From Pandoraea capi (GTDB lineage Bacteria > Pseudomonadota > Gammaproteobacteria > Burkholderiales > Burkholderiaceae): a DNA stretch of 64,000 nt. Shown here piece by piece: positions 8,050 to 17,912 of this stretch. The first letter of the stretch is position 1, and each line of letters opens with the position of its first letter. Under the pieces are notes generated by a model. It was given only the letters and a program-made list of their open reading frames with translations. It ran no database searches and had not been told where the DNA came from. The translations under genes were made by a program, and so were the position numbers. Location of the stretch: the NCBI RefSeq assembly GCF_902459735.1, contig NZ_CABPRV010000004.1:248001-312000 (forward strand), read 5' to 3'.

Positions 8050-9258
8050 ATGATGAAGCGTCTCGTCGTTACAACCGCCCTGCTGGCGCTGTGGGTTTGC
8101 GCAGTTCCCAATGCCGCGTCGAAAGCCACGATCGCGAAACCACCGTCTGCGATAACTCAGGTGCCGCAGCCTGCCACCGCGACCGGGCCTCGAACGGATC
8201 TGAAAGGCACCAAGACATTGCTGATCGTCCCGGTCAGTTTTACCGACTATCCATACGGGGACGTCAAGCTCACCCAGAACATCGTATTCGGCGTCACCCG
8301 CAACTTTCAGCCGTTTAACTTCCGACAGTATCTGCACGACGTTTCACGAACCCATCTGTTGCTGTCCGATGGCTTTCAAGGCACGGGAGCTCACCCGCCG
8401 CCCAATATCGTCAAGCTTGGCGGCATGCCCCCCGCCTGCGATCCGAAAGCCATCATCAAGGCGACGCAGGACGCACTCGCCGCCAGCAAGACAGACACCG
8501 ATCGCTTCGACTATGTGCTGATCGACGTCTCCTCGACCATCAAGGCGTGCACCGGCAAGGACTACGCCGCGCCGTCGGAGAAGTGGATGGTTTCCATGGG
8601 ACTGAGCAAGGTTGAAACGCTTGCCTACCTCTTCGGACGAGCGGCGGGATTCGCCGACGCGAAAACGGTCGGGAACTGCGCCGTCACGCAAGGGAAATGG
8701 CGACTCAACGATCAGTGCGCCACGTCGAGCGCAATGGACTGGAGCGATCCGATGTCGCCGGGACACAAGGGCATGTACCCGGTCAGCTATCAACTTTATG
8801 CGGGCTGGCTGAAAGACACGGACAACCCGATCGTCGCCGGAGCGGATCTCGATCGATCGCTCCCGCTCGCGCGCATCTGGGAGACGCGATCGAAGAAAAC
8901 GGGTGGGAAAGCCCCCCCTGCCGAAGCGCCCGTGGGATATCGGATTGCGCGCAAGGATGGGTCTTTTCTACAAATCGAGTACCGGCGTCCCTATGAAGTT
9001 TTCGAAGAGTGGAATCCGACTGCCGCATTAGCCAAGGGGGTGACGATACGCATCACCCGGGTCCAGGCGCGGTCCATCGCCAGCGCCATTGTCGATCCGG
9101 CGAACGCCGGATCGGGACCTGTCCAGACGTCTCTGCTCGCCGGACAATCCCTCTCCGATGATCTTTCCGGAAAGACGATCACGGTGGAGAGCGTCGACGC
9201 CAATGTGGCGAAGATCCACATCAAGTCGATCAGCGATGTCTCCGCCGCGCCCCGATAG
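8050..9258 (+). CDS. Secreted protein resembling a gametolysin/M6-type metallopeptidase with the active site lost
   Basis: Protein of 402 residues with a signal peptide (MMKRLVVTTALLALWVCAVPNAAS). Its architecture recalls M11/M6 metallopeptidases: a strand LLIVPVSFTDYPYGD, then FDYVLIDVSS, then a region where HExxHxxGxxH is expected, then AMDWSDPMSPGHKG followed by YAGWL, and a C-terminal sandwich-like part (SFLQIEYRRPYE). Where the zinc motif should be the sequence is VETLAYLFGRAAG (188-200): the Glu remains but both first histidines are gone. I infer a non-catalytic relative. Two adjacent ATG codons (8050, 8053) follow an AGGAACGA ribosome site. A lineage-specific secreted protein is the alternative reading. 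Confidence 0.55.
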   Translation: MMKRLVVTTALLALWVCAVPNAASKATIAKPPSAITQVPQPATATGPRTDLKGTKTLLIVPVSFTDYPYGDVKLTQNIVFGVTRNFQPFNFRQYLHDVSRTHLLLSDGFQGTGAHPPPNIVKLGGMPPACDPKAIIKATQDALAASKTDTDRFDYVLIDVSSTIKACTGKDYAAPSEKWMVSMGLSKVETLAYLFGRAAGFADAKTVGNCAVTQGKWRLNDQCATSSAMDWSDPMSPGHKGMYPVSYQLYAGWLKDTDNPIVAGADLDRSLPLARIWETRSKKTGGKAPPAEAPVGYRIARKDGSFLQIEYRRPYEVFEEWNPTAALAKGVTIRITRVQARSIASAIVDPANAGSGPVQTSLLAGQSLSDDLSGKTITVESVDANVAKIHIKSISDVSAAPR

Positions 9259-9349
9259 CGGACGCACGCCGTACTGAATCGAACGTGGCCTGGAAATTCC
9301 GGACCACGTCGTCGCGTCACGCGTTCGGGCAGTTTCCTGTGTCAGTGTC

Positions 9350-10165
9350 TCAGTGTGTCAGCGGATCCAGACCGGTGGACTCGACATCCTTGGCGGCCGA
9401 CGGTGCAGCCATGTACGTGAGCAACTTCTTGCCCTCGTCCGGATGCGGGGCCGTCACCGGCACGCCACCCGCAAAGCGCGTGACCGATTGCAGCGACTCG
9501 GGAATCTTGCCCGCGTAGGCGATGCCCTTCACCGGCAGCAGTTCGCTCACCTGTTGCAGCCCGATGGCATAGTCGCCCGCGGCGACCTTCTCGGCCACCG
9601 GCGTCTTCTGCACCATCACCGCCTTGCCTCGCATTTCGTCGGCAATGCCCAGTTTCCTGAACAGTTCGCGCTCGACATACACGCCGCTGGCGCTGTCCGA
9701 GTACGCCACCGACTTCGCTGCCAGCAACGCCGCCTTGAGCTTCTCCGGCGTGCTGACGTCAGGCACCGTGTCACCCGCTTTCACCACCACGCCAATGCGC
9801 GAATCGGCGAGATCGACGCGCGAATCCGCACGCACCTTGCCCGCCTTGATGAGATCGTCGAGCGCATAGCCGACCATGATGACGACGTCGGCCGACTCGC
9901 CGCGTGCCAGACGATTGGGAATCGCCTCGGGCGCACGGCCCATCGACGGACCCCAAGCCGTGTCGACGTGATCGCCGCTCGCCGCTTCGAACTTCGGCAG
10001 CAGCAGCTTGTACGCGGCCGTGAAGCCGCCGGAGTTCATCACGCGCAGGTCTTCCGCTTGCGCGGCGCTCGCGCCGAACAGCGTCGCCATGACGACACCC
10101 GCACCTGCCGCGGCCAGCAAACGACGAACCGTACGCGCGCGCGTCGGAGCACCAGGAATATTCAT
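9350..10165 (-). CDS. Periplasmic substrate-binding protein, ModA-like
   Basis: Protein of 271 residues with a signal peptide that ends ASAAQA before EDLRVMNSGGFTAAY. The mature part resembles the molybdate/oxyanion binding-protein family in fold: the N-terminal strand, the ADVVIMVGYALDDLIKAGK segment, and AYSDSASGVYVERELFRKLGI. ModA normally pairs with ModB and ModC. Here no permease or ATPase is nearby, only an MFS transporter gene 136 bases upstream on the same strand. It may bind an organic acid and not molybdate. ATG 10165 was chosen because the signal peptide follows directly. Confidence 0.7.
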   Translation of the reverse strand: MNIPGAPTRARTVRRLLAAAGAGVVMATLFGASAAQAEDLRVMNSGGFTAAYKLLLPKFEAASGDHVDTAWGPSMGRAPEAIPNRLARGESADVVIMVGYALDDLIKAGKVRADSRVDLADSRIGVVVKAGDTVPDVSTPEKLKAALLAAKSVAYSDSASGVYVERELFRKLGIADEMRGKAVMVQKTPVAEKVAAGDYAIGLQQVSELLPVKGIAYAGKIPESLQSVTRFAGGVPVTAPHPDEGKKLLTYMAAPSAAKDVESTGLDPLTH

Positions 10166-10301
10166 GATGTTGTCTCTCTGAATTTTGCTTTTGATGACGC
10201 CGGATGCAGGAAGGCATCCGGCAGGGGAAAGCGAGGAAGCCGGGAAAGTAAAGGCGCGGCGCACCGCAATATCCCGGTGCGCCGGTTGCCGTCTTTCCGG
10301 A

Positions 10302-11621
10302 TTAGCCGACAGCGAGTTCCGTGGGCGTGCGTCCCTGATCGCCACGACGGTTGCGATAGAGCGCCAGCGTCGCGCAAATGGCGCACAGCGCCGCGAAGCT
10401 CATCCAGTAACCGGGAGCGGCCTTGTCGCCCGTGACGTGAATCAGGTACGTCGACAGTGCTGGCGTGAAGCCGCCGAACAGCGCCGTCGCCAGACTATAG
10501 GCCAGCGAGAAGCCAGCCACGCGCACGTCCGGCGGCATGACCTCCGTCAGCGCCGGGATCATTGCGCCGTTGTACATGCCGTACAGGAACGACAGCCACA
10601 GCAGCGCGATCAGCATGCGCGTGAAGCTCGGGGCCTGCACGAGGAACGAGAGCACCGGGTAAGCCGTCGCCAACGTGAGTCCGGCGAACAGCAACAGCAC
10701 CGGACGACGCCCGATACGGTCCGACAGCGACCCGCCGATCGGCAGCCAGATAAAGTTCGACACCCCCACGCACAGCGTGACGAGCAGCGCGTCGGCGCTC
10801 GACAGGTGCAGCACGCTCTTGCCGAACGTCGGCGCGTAGACGGTAATCAGGTAGAACGCCGTGGTGGTCAGCGCCACGAGCATGGTGCCGCCGATCACGA
10901 CGCCGAGATTCGACGCCATCGAACGGAACACTTCCTTCACCGACGGATGACGCTTGCGCTGCTTGAACTCGTCGCTCTCTTGCAGCGAACGGCGCAGCGC
11001 GAAGATCACCGGCACGATCATGCAGCCCACGAGGAACGGCAGACGCCAGCCCCACGATGCGATCTGCTGGGCCGTGAGCGTGAGCGACAGCGTGAAGCCG
11101 AGCGCCGCCGACACCACGATGGCCACCTGCTGACTGGCCGATTGCCAGCTCGTGTAGAAACCCTTGCGACCCGGCGTAGCGATTTCCGCCAGATACACGG
11201 ACACGCCCCCGAGTTCGGCCCCGGCCGAGAAACCCTGCAACAGACGACCGATCAGCACCAGCACCGGCGCGGCGAGACCGATGGTCTCGTAGCCGGGCAC
11301 GAACGCGATGAGGATGGTGCCGCTCGCCATGATGCCCAGCGTGGTGACCAGCCCTTTGCGACGGCCGACGTTATCGATGTACGCGCCCAGCACGATGGCG
11401 CCGAGCGGGCGCATCAGGAAGCCCGCACCGAAGACGGCGAAGGTCAGCATGAGCGAGGCGAATTCGCTGTCCGTCGGGAAGAAGACGCGGGAAATCTGGG
11501 TGGCGTAGAAACCGAACAGGAAGAAATCGAACTGCTCGAGGAAGTTACCGGCCGTGACGCGCAGGACTGCGCCGGCTTTCGATTGGCGACGCGAAACCGC
11601 GTCTTGGGGGCGCTGTGACAT
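10302..11621 (-). CDS. MFS transporter, metabolite:H+ symporter (citrate/dicarboxylate-like) family
   Basis: Inner-membrane transporter of 439 residues with about 12 spans. The sequence near the start, [16 protein letters not shown], and the loop [24 protein letters not shown] are typical of the MHS subfamily, which takes up citrate, tricarballylate, shikimate, proline or betaine. ATG 11621 gives the normal short cytoplasmic N-terminus. The binding-protein gene follows on the same strand, and a LysR regulator is transcribed divergently. An organic-acid substrate is likely but not shown. Confidence 0.8.
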   Translation of the reverse strand: MSQRPQDAVSRRQSKAGAVLRVTAGNFLEQFDFFLFGFYATQISRVFFPTDSEFASLMLTFAVFGAGFLMRPLGAIVLGAYIDNVGRRKGLVTTLGIMASGTILIAFVPGYETIGLAAPVLVLIGRLLQGFSAGAELGGVSVYLAEIATPGRKGFYTSWQSASQQVAIVVSAALGFTLSLTLTAQQIASWGWRLPFLVGCMIVPVIFALRRSLQESDEFKQRKRHPSVKEVFRSMASNLGVVIGGTMLVALTTTAFYLITVYAPTFGKSVLHLSSADALLVTLCVGVSNFIWLPIGGSLSDRIGRRPVLLLFAGLTLATAYPVLSFLVQAPSFTRMLIALLWLSFLYGMYNGAMIPALTEVMPPDVRVAGFSLAYSLATALFGGFTPALSTYLIHVTGDKAAPGYWMSFAALCAICATLALYRNRRGDQGRTPTELAVG

Positions 11622-11780
11622 GCGCTGTCTCCGTGTTGCCTGCGGCCCGGGGGGTCGGACCGTCAGTATTTGTCGCACTGCGTCTCTGCCAGGGACGTGT
11701 CAGACCGTCACGGACGCTTTTTGATCGGCCGCCAATGGTGCGCCGGAAGTTCGACGTTTGTGAATTGCAATTTTTGGAAC

Positions 11781-11805
11781 GATTGATGCGCATATGCTAT
11801 CAATC
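11781..11805. promoter_or_regulatory. Inverted repeat, candidate LysR operator
   Basis: Arms GATTGAT and ATCAATC are perfectly complementary across an 11-base spacer that itself contains GCATATGC. The site lies in the 363-base gap between the divergent MFS gene (start 11621) and the LysR gene (start 11985). LysR regulators typically bind T-N11-A dyads in exactly this position. No other gene is seen in the gap. Confidence 0.5.
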
Positions 11806-11984
11806 GTATGATGCTAATGCACCAACCGAGCGGTAACACGTTTCACTCGCTCCGCACTGGATATCGCGCCTTTACCCACCGATCAAGGGCTTCGGCGCTT
11901 TCCGGTACCGGATGACGCTTCCCCGCGCGTTTGGGCCCCTCCGGGCATCTGCCGCTGCTTGCACGGCTTTCATCTCCTCATGTC

Positions 11985-12953
11985 ATGGCGATCAACTTCG
12001 ATCTGAACGATTTGCAGGCCTTTCGCGCGGTAGCGCAACTCGCGAGCTTTCGCCGCGCGGCCGAATCGATCCATATTTCCCAGCCGGCCCTCTCGCGTCG
12101 CATCGACAAGCTCGAAGACGCGCTGGGCGTCAAACTCTTCGAGCGCAGCACGCGACGCGTGGCGCTGACCAACGTCGGCCGGGCATTTGCGCGTGACGCT
12201 GAGCGGATTCTCGACGATCTGGACAACGCGCTGCTCGGCATTCGCGATGTGGCGTCGTCGAGCCTCGGGCACGTGACCATCGCCTGTGTGCCGTCCGCCG
12301 CGTACTACTTCATGCCGCAAGTGATCTCGCGTTATCACAAGGCGTTCCCGCGCATTCGCATCTCGGTGTTCGACGCGAGCGCCAACGAAGTACTGGTCGC
12401 CGTGGTGAACGGCGACGCCGACTTCGGCCTGAATTTCATCGGCAGCCAGGAGCCGAACATCGAGTTCAAGCTGTTGTTGCAGGAGCGCTATGTCGCCGCG
12501 TGCCGACGCGATCACCCCCTTGCGGGCAAGAAGCGCGTGACGTGGCGCGAGCTTTACGAGTACGACTACATCACCGTGGGCAAGGTGTCCGGCAACCGGC
12601 TGCTGCTCGATCAGGCGCTCACGGAACTGCCACAACGCCCGCCGAGCATTTGCGAGACGCAGCACGTCACCACGATGATCGGGCTCGTCGAAGCGGGGCT
12701 GGGGGTGGCGGCGGTGCCGACGATGGCGATGCCCGGCAGCGATCATCCGGTGCTCACGAGCGTACCGCTGGTCGATCCGGTGGTGACGCGCCGGGTGGGC
12801 CTCATCCACAGCAAATCGCGCCCGCTCTCACCGGCGGCCGCGCAGTTATACCGGTTCGTGGCGGAGATGAAGACGGGCTCGCGTCGCCGCGCAAGCGGCG
12901 CAGGGGATGCCGCGGAGACCCGGGATCCGGCCGGTATCTTCGATTCGCGCTGA
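11985..12953 (+). CDS. LysR family transcriptional regulator
   Basis: DNA-binding regulator of 322 residues. The N-terminal winged helix-turn-helix is clear: DLQAFRAVAQLASFRRAAESIHISQPALSRRIDKLEDALGVKLFERSTR. It is followed by the two-lobed effector domain from about residue 90 (GHVTIACVPSAAYYF). Divergent orientation from the MFS and binding-protein genes predicts that it controls them and itself. The last 25 residues are rich in Arg, Gly and Ala and look disordered. ATG 11985 places the helix-turn-helix at the normal distance from the N-terminus. Confidence 0.85.
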   Translation: MAINFDLNDLQAFRAVAQLASFRRAAESIHISQPALSRRIDKLEDALGVKLFERSTRRVALTNVGRAFARDAERILDDLDNALLGIRDVASSSLGHVTIACVPSAAYYFMPQVISRYHKAFPRIRISVFDASANEVLVAVVNGDADFGLNFIGSQEPNIEFKLLLQERYVAACRRDHPLAGKKRVTWRELYEYDYITVGKVSGNRLLLDQALTELPQRPPSICETQHVTTMIGLVEAGLGVAAVPTMAMPGSDHPVLTSVPLVDPVVTRRVGLIHSKSRPLSPAAAQLYRFVAEMKTGSRRRASGAGDAAETRDPAGIFDSR

Positions 12954-13072
12954 TTGCACCTGTCGAAACACTTTGTTACCCGTCTTACGAGAAGTGAAAC
13001 ATTGGGTCGACGGCAGCGCGGCGAAGCGTCTTTATACTTGCGTCGCGTCAATCCGAATCTTACTCAAGACTC

Positions 13073-13501
13073 ATGTTCAAGCGAATTTTCCCGATGGTGG
13101 CGCTGGCCACGCTGGCTGCAACCACTTCCCTGACGGCCACGGCCGGTGATATGAACAATGCCCTCGGCGGTGCGCTGGGCGGCGTGGCAGGCGCGGCGGT
13201 CGGCGGCGCGCTGGGCGGCAGCACCGGTGCGGTGCTCGGCGGTGCAGTCGGCGGCGGCGCCGGCGGCGCGATGACGTCGAACCGTCGCGAGCGCACGGGC
13301 GCGATTATCGGCGGTGCACTCGGCGGCGGTGCCGGCACGGCCGCCGGCAATGCGATGGGCGGCCGCTCAGGCGGTCTGATCGGTGCGGCAGTGGGCGGTG
13401 GCGCAGGTGCCGCGCTCGGCGGCAACATGTCGCGCTCCAGCTCGTATGACGACGATCACTATCGCGGCAAGCGTCGCGGTCATCGCAAGCACCATCATTG
13501 A
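13073..13501 (+). CDS. Secreted glycine-zipper protein
   Basis: Protein of 142 residues: a signal peptide (MFKRIFPMVALATLAATTSLTATA) followed by about 90 residues of Gly/Ala repeats with the GxxxGxxxG spacing of glycine-zipper domains. These pack as transmembrane hairpins in outer-membrane lipoproteins and related proteins. There is no lipobox cysteine. The C-terminus is strongly basic and His-rich (KRRGHRKHHH), which could bind metal or the envelope surface. The gene stands alone between a LysR gene and the urea operon. Role unknown. Confidence 0.75.
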   Translation: MFKRIFPMVALATLAATTSLTATAGDMNNALGGALGGVAGAAVGGALGGSTGAVLGGAVGGGAGGAMTSNRRERTGAIIGGALGGGAGTAAGNAMGGRSGGLIGAAVGGGAGAALGGNMSRSSSYDDDHYRGKRRGHRKHHH

Positions 13502-13528
13502 TGGCGCGCGGGGGGCCAGCAGCCGCTT

Positions 13529-14302
13529 TCAGCCCCCCTCACCCTCCCGGGCCGCATAGCGTTCGCGTGCGGCCTGCATCATGTACAGCGTGATGCGTTT
13601 GACCTCCGCCTGACTCTCCGCGATGTGCGCACCGATCATCTGCTGCGCCAGCGTCACGTCGCCTGCAAAGATCGCGGTGAGAATCTCGCCGTGCTCCTTG
13701 TAGGTCGCGGCGATACGCGGCTTCTTGGTGAAGTCCAGCCGCCGGATGATGCGGATCTTCTCCGTCACCTCTTCGTGCATGCGGGCCATCTCCTGATTGC
13801 CGACGGCCGCTACGAGCCGCGCGTGAAACGCTTCGTCCATGGCGGCCACCGTCGCCGGGTCTTCCAATTGCTGCTTTACCGGCACGCACCACGTCTCGCG
13901 CAGGGCGTCCAGCCGCGACGCCGCATCTGCCGCCACGATCTTCGCGATGGCGGTCGTCTCCATCATCACCCGAATCTCGTACAGGTCCTCGAAGTACTTG
14001 AAGTCGAAGGCCCGCACCTGCCAACCGCTGCGAAAGTGCACTTCGACGTACCCCTCGCGCTGCAACCAGAACAGCGCCTGCCTGACCGGCGTGCGGCTGA
14101 CCTGCATGCGCGTGGCGATATCGCCTTCGCTGAACCGATCGCCGGGCAGCAGACGGAAATCGAAGATGTCCGTCTTCAACTGCACGTAGATTTGCGCGGC
14201 GAGGTTGCTCGCGCTCTTGGCCACATTGGCCGGGGGAAGGTTGTCCGTCATAGACGTTCGACTCGATGAATCCGGTGAAAACGTTTTGGAGAAGACGCTC
14301 AT
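13529..14302 (-). CDS. GntR family regulator (FadR/FCD subfamily), last gene of the urea operon
   Basis: Regulator of 257 residues. The N-terminal winged helix is seen in LKTDIFDFRLLPGDRFSEGDIATRMQVSRTPVRQALFWLQREGYVEV. The all-helical C-terminal FCD ligand domain follows (YEIRVMMETTAIAKIVAADAA onward). Its ATG at 14302 overlaps the stop of urea carboxylase as ATGA, which fixes the start and couples the two genes. An ATG 17 codons downstream is a weaker alternative. It probably represses the urea operon in response to urea, allophanate or a nitrogen signal. A GntR-like dyad precedes the first gene of the operon. Confidence 0.85.
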   Translation of the reverse strand: MSVFSKTFSPDSSSRTSMTDNLPPANVAKSASNLAAQIYVQLKTDIFDFRLLPGDRFSEGDIATRMQVSRTPVRQALFWLQREGYVEVHFRSGWQVRAFDFKYFEDLYEIRVMMETTAIAKIVAADAASRLDALRETWCVPVKQQLEDPATVAAMDEAFHARLVAAVGNQEMARMHEEVTEKIRIIRRLDFTKKPRIAATYKEHGEILTAIFAGDVTLAQQMIGAHIAESQAEVKRITLYMMQAARERYAAREGEGG

Positions 14303-17300
14303 ACTAACGACACCAACGGTTCTCCTGCGTTGATCGTCATGCCCGGCATGCAGTGGAACTGTCTCACGGTGCCGTCACACGGCGCGCAGACCTGAAACTC
14401 CATCTTCATCGCCTCGAGAATCAGCAGCGGATCGCCCGCGCTCACGCTCGCGCCCGGGGCGGCGAGCAGCTTCCAGACACTGCCGGAAATGTCCGCCGAC
14501 ACGGTCGATCCGCTTAGGTCGATGGCCTCGGCCCGCTGAGCACCGGCATGCGTATCGACATCGGCGCCGCCAGCATCCAGCGCCCAACGGGCGACTTCCG
14601 CCTCGAAGGCGTCCTGCTGCCTGTCGTGGAACGCCGCGAGTTCGGGTTCGATCCGCACGAGGAAGTCATTGTAGGCCCCGAGATCGAACATCTCCTGCTC
14701 GATGCGAACGGCACTGCGGCCCTCCCGGAAGTCGTTACGCAGCGTTTCGAGTTCCGCTTCGCTTACCGGATAGAAGCGCACCTGATCGAAGAAGCGAAGG
14801 AGCCACGGCTTCCCGTCGACGAACACCTCGTTCTTCAGAAACTTGTTCCAGATCGGCAGTGTGCGTCCCACGAGTTGGTAGCCGCCCGGCGAGTCCATGC
14901 CGTAAATGCACATGTAGACGCCGCCGATACCGACGGTGCCCTCCGCCGTATAGGTCCGTGCCGGGTTGTACTTCGACGTGAGCAAGCGGTGACGCGGATC
15001 CACCGGCACGGCGCAGGGTGCGCCGAGGTAGACGTCGCCCAGCCCCAGCACCATGTAGCTCGCGCTGTAGAGCACGTCGCGCACGTCGTCGACCGAGTCC
15101 AGACCGTTGATGCGCCGCATGAACTCGGTGTTGCTCGGCAGCCAGGGCGCCGTGTCGCGCACCGACTGGCGGTAGCGTGCGACGGCATCGAGCGTGGCCG
15201 AGTCTTCGAACGCCATCGGCAGGTACACGACGCGACTCGGCACCTTCATCGTCCGCACGTCGGCGAGCGAAGCGTCGGCAATGCGCAACGCGTCGACGAG
15301 CGCGCGCTGCGGAATCACCCGTGAGTCGTAGCGCACCTGAAGCGAGCGCACCCCCGGCGACAACTCCAGCACGCCGGGCACGGCATGCGCCTTCAGTTCC
15401 TCCATGAGCGCATGCACCCGGAAGCGCAGATTCAGGTCGAGCACGTTCTCGCCGTATTCAATCAGGAGGTACTTGTCGCCTGCCTGACGGAAGACGGTCT
15501 TCGGATGCGCGTCCCGCTCCGGCGCTTCGAACAGAATCGGCTCGCCGCGTCCGGCACGGAACACGGGGGCGAGCGTCGCCGTGGTCGGCCAGTCGGCGAG
15601 GAATGCGTCCTGTGCGCGCTCAAGTGCGAGGGCGTCGTCGAATGTCATCTCATGGAAACGAATCTTGTCGCCCGGCTTGACCTGACCGACCTTCCACAAC
15701 TCGGCTTTGACGATGGTCGCCGCGCAGACGAAACCACCGAGGCTCGGGCCGTCGCGCGTGAGGATCACCGGCATATCGCCCGTGAAGTTGATGCTGCCGA
15801 TGGCGTACTCGCAATCGTGCACGTTCGACGGATGCAACCCCGCCTCGCCGCCGTCGGCACGCGCCCAACTCGGCTTCGGCCCGCTCAGACGGACACCCAG
15901 ACGGTTCGAGTTGTAATGCACCTCCCACTCGCTCGCGAAGAACGTCTCGATCGACTCGGCCGTGAAGAAATCCGGTGCGCCGTGCGGGCCGTACAGCACG
16001 CCGATGTCCCACGTCTTGCCGTAGGTCGGCACAAGCGTATCGGGCAACGCCGACGGCGCATGCTGCGGCGCGAGTGCCGCGCATGCGGGCAGCGTGATGT
16101 CGGCGATGGACAACACGTCGCCCGGGCGAAGCGTGCGTCCGGCGTGACCGCCGAACTGACCGAGTGCGAACGTCGAACGGCTACCGAGATACACGGGCAC
16201 GTCGAAACCGTGGCGCACGGCCAGATAGGTGCGACAGCCGCTCGTGGCGCGTCCGATGCGCAACGTCTGACCGGCTTTCACTGTCATCGGCGCCCAGAAC
16301 GTCAACGCTTCGCCATCGAGATTGCCGTCGGTCGGCGCGCCCGTGAGCGCGATGACGGTGTCGACGTGAAAACGCAGCGTCGGTCCGAGCACGGTGGTCT
16401 CGATGCCCGCCGCTTCGGGCGCATTGCCCACGATGCGATTGGCCAGACGAAACGCCCAGTCGTCCATCGGCCCGGAAGGTGGCACGCCAATGTCCCAGTA
16501 GCCGACACGTCCCGGATAGTCCTGCACCGTCGTGTACGTACCGGGCTCGACCACTTCGACGACTTGCGGACGGTAGACGAAGCTGTCGAGATAGCGCGTC
16601 GACACGTCGCCCGCGACGAAGCCTTCGCTGTCGATCACGTAACGCAGATAATCCAGGTTCGTCGAGATCCCCGACAGCCGCGTGTCCGCCAGCGCCTGCT
16701 TCATCTTCGCGATGGCAGCGGGACGGTTTTCCGCGTGCACGATCAGCTTCGCGATCATGGGATCGTAGTGCGCCGAGACTTCGGTGCCGGTGTCGACCCA
16801 GCCGTCGACGCGCACGTCCGGCGGGAAACTGACTTCGGTCAGCGTGCCGGGGCTCGGTGCGAAATTGCGTAGTGCGTTCTCGGCATAGATACGCACTTCG
16901 ATGGAGGCGCCCTCGGACGTCACCGGCCGATCGAGCGACGGCGGCTCACCGGCGGCGGTGCGAATCATCCACTCGACCAGATCGACGCCCGTCACGCATT
17001 CGGTGATGGCGTGCTCCACTTGCAGACGCGTGTTCACTTCGAGGAAGTAGAACGCCTGTTGCGCTTCGTCGTAGATGAACTCGACGGTGCCGGCGGAACG
17101 GTAGTTCACCGAGCGTCCGAGACTCGCGGCGGCCGACAGCAAACGCTCGCGCACGTCAGCAGGCAGATTCGGCGCGGGCGTCTCTTCGACGACTTTCTGG
17201 TTGCGCCGTTGCAGCGAGCAATCGCGCTCGCCCAGCGCAAGCACGTTGCCCCGACCGTCGCCGAAGATCTGCACTTCGACGTGACGCGCGCGGTCCACGA

Positions 17301-17901
17301 AGCGCTCGACGAACACGCCGCCGTTGGAGAAGAACGATTGCCCCAGACGTTGCACCGAAGCGAACGCGGCGACGAGTTCGGCTTCGTCGTTGCACCGCGT
17401 GAGGCCAATGCCGCCACCGCCGGCCGTGCTCTTGAGCATCACGGGGTAGCCGATGGTACGAGCCGCTTCACGCGCGGCGTCGATATCGGCGAGCAACCCC
17501 GACCCCGGCGTGAGGGGCACGTCGGCGGCTTGCGCGAGTTCACGGGCGGCGTGCTTGAGGCCGAATTGCGCCATCTGCTGCGCAGTCGGGCCGACGAAGG
17601 CGATGCCTTCTGCCTCGCATCGCTCGGCGAATTCGGCGTTCTCGGACAGGAAGCCGTAACCGGGGATGATGGCCTGCGCGCCCGTCTGTTTGGCCGCCGC
17701 GATGATGAGGTCGGCTTTGAGGTAACTCTCGGCGGCGGTATTGCCCCCGAGTGCGACGGCGACATCGGCCGCGCTCACGTGCAGACTGTTGCGGTCGGCG
17801 TCGGAATAGACAGCGACGGCGCGGATGCCCATTCGCTTGAGCGTGCGAGCGATGCGACAGGCGATTTCACCGCGGTTGGCGATCAGAACGGTATCGAACA
17901 T
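14299..17901 (-). CDS. uca: Urea carboxylase
   Basis: Biotin enzyme of 1200 residues that makes allophanate from urea, bicarbonate and ATP. Domain order matches the family: biotin carboxylase (about 1-450, FDTVLIANRGEIACRIART, glycine-rich ATP loop KSTAGGGGIG, VNTRLQVEHAITE), the carboxyltransferase-like half with KipA/KipI-type domains (about 460-1010, e.g. GPMDDWAFRLANRIVGN and EFMRRINGLDS), and a biotinyl domain with the attachment lysine K1166 in EAMKMEF. Length is normal. It lies 11 bases after allophanate hydrolase, its functional partner. Together they give a urease-free route from urea to ammonia and carbon dioxide. Confidence 0.95.
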   Translation of the reverse strand: MFDTVLIANRGEIACRIARTLKRMGIRAVAVYSDADRNSLHVSAADVAVALGGNTAAESYLKADLIIAAAKQTGAQAIIPGYGFLSENAEFAERCEAEGIAFVGPTAQQMAQFGLKHAARELAQAADVPLTPGSGLLADIDAAREAARTIGYPVMLKSTAGGGGIGLTRCNDEAELVAAFASVQRLGQSFFSNGGVFVERFVDRARHVEVQIFGDGRGNVLALGERDCSLQRRNQKVVEETPAPNLPADVRERLLSAAASLGRSVNYRSAGTVEFIYDEAQQAFYFLEVNTRLQVEHAITECVTGVDLVEWMIRTAAGEPPSLDRPVTSEGASIEVRIYAENALRNFAPSPGTLTEVSFPPDVRVDGWVDTGTEVSAHYDPMIAKLIVHAENRPAAIAKMKQALADTRLSGISTNLDYLRYVIDSEGFVAGDVSTRYLDSFVYRPQVVEVVEPGTYTTVQDYPGRVGYWDIGVPPSGPMDDWAFRLANRIVGNAPEAAGIETTVLGPTLRFHVDTVIALTGAPTDGNLDGEALTFWAPMTVKAGQTLRIGRATSGCRTYLAVRHGFDVPVYLGSRSTFALGQFGGHAGRTLRPGDVLSIADITLPACAALAPQHAPSALPDTLVPTYGKTWDIGVLYGPHGAPDFFTAESIETFFASEWEVHYNSNRLGVRLSGPKPSWARADGGEAGLHPSNVHDCEYAIGSINFTGDMPVILTRDGPSLGGFVCAATIVKAELWKVGQVKPGDKIRFHEMTFDDALALERAQDAFLADWPTTATLAPVFRAGRGEPILFEAPERDAHPKTVFRQAGDKYLLIEYGENVLDLNLRFRVHALMEELKAHAVPGVLELSPGVRSLQVRYDSRVIPQRALVDALRIADASLADVRTMKVPSRVVYLPMAFEDSATLDAVARYRQSVRDTAPWLPSNTEFMRRINGLDSVDDVRDVLYSASYMVLGLGDVYLGAPCAVPVDPRHRLLTSKYNPARTYTAEGTVGIGGVYMCIYGMDSPGGYQLVGRTLPIWNKFLKNEVFVDGKPWLLRFFDQVRFYPVSEAELETLRNDFREGRSAVRIEQEMFDLGAYNDFLVRIEPELAAFHDRQQDAFEAEVARWALDAGGADVDTHAGAQRAEAIDLSGSTVSADISGSVWKLLAAPGASVSAGDPLLILEAMKMEFQVCAPCDGTVRQFHCMPGMTINAGEPLVSLV

Positions 17902-17912
17902 TGGGGGCTCTC

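Noticed and set aside
9350-10165. Assigning modA and molybdate uptake
   Set aside because: No modB or modC is present, the neighbour is an MFS transporter, and fold-level similarity does not prove molybdate binding.
13060-13428. Minus-strand frame rich in Pro and Ala
   Set aside because: It is the antisense of the glycine-zipper gene; Gly and Ala codons read backwards give Pro and Ala.
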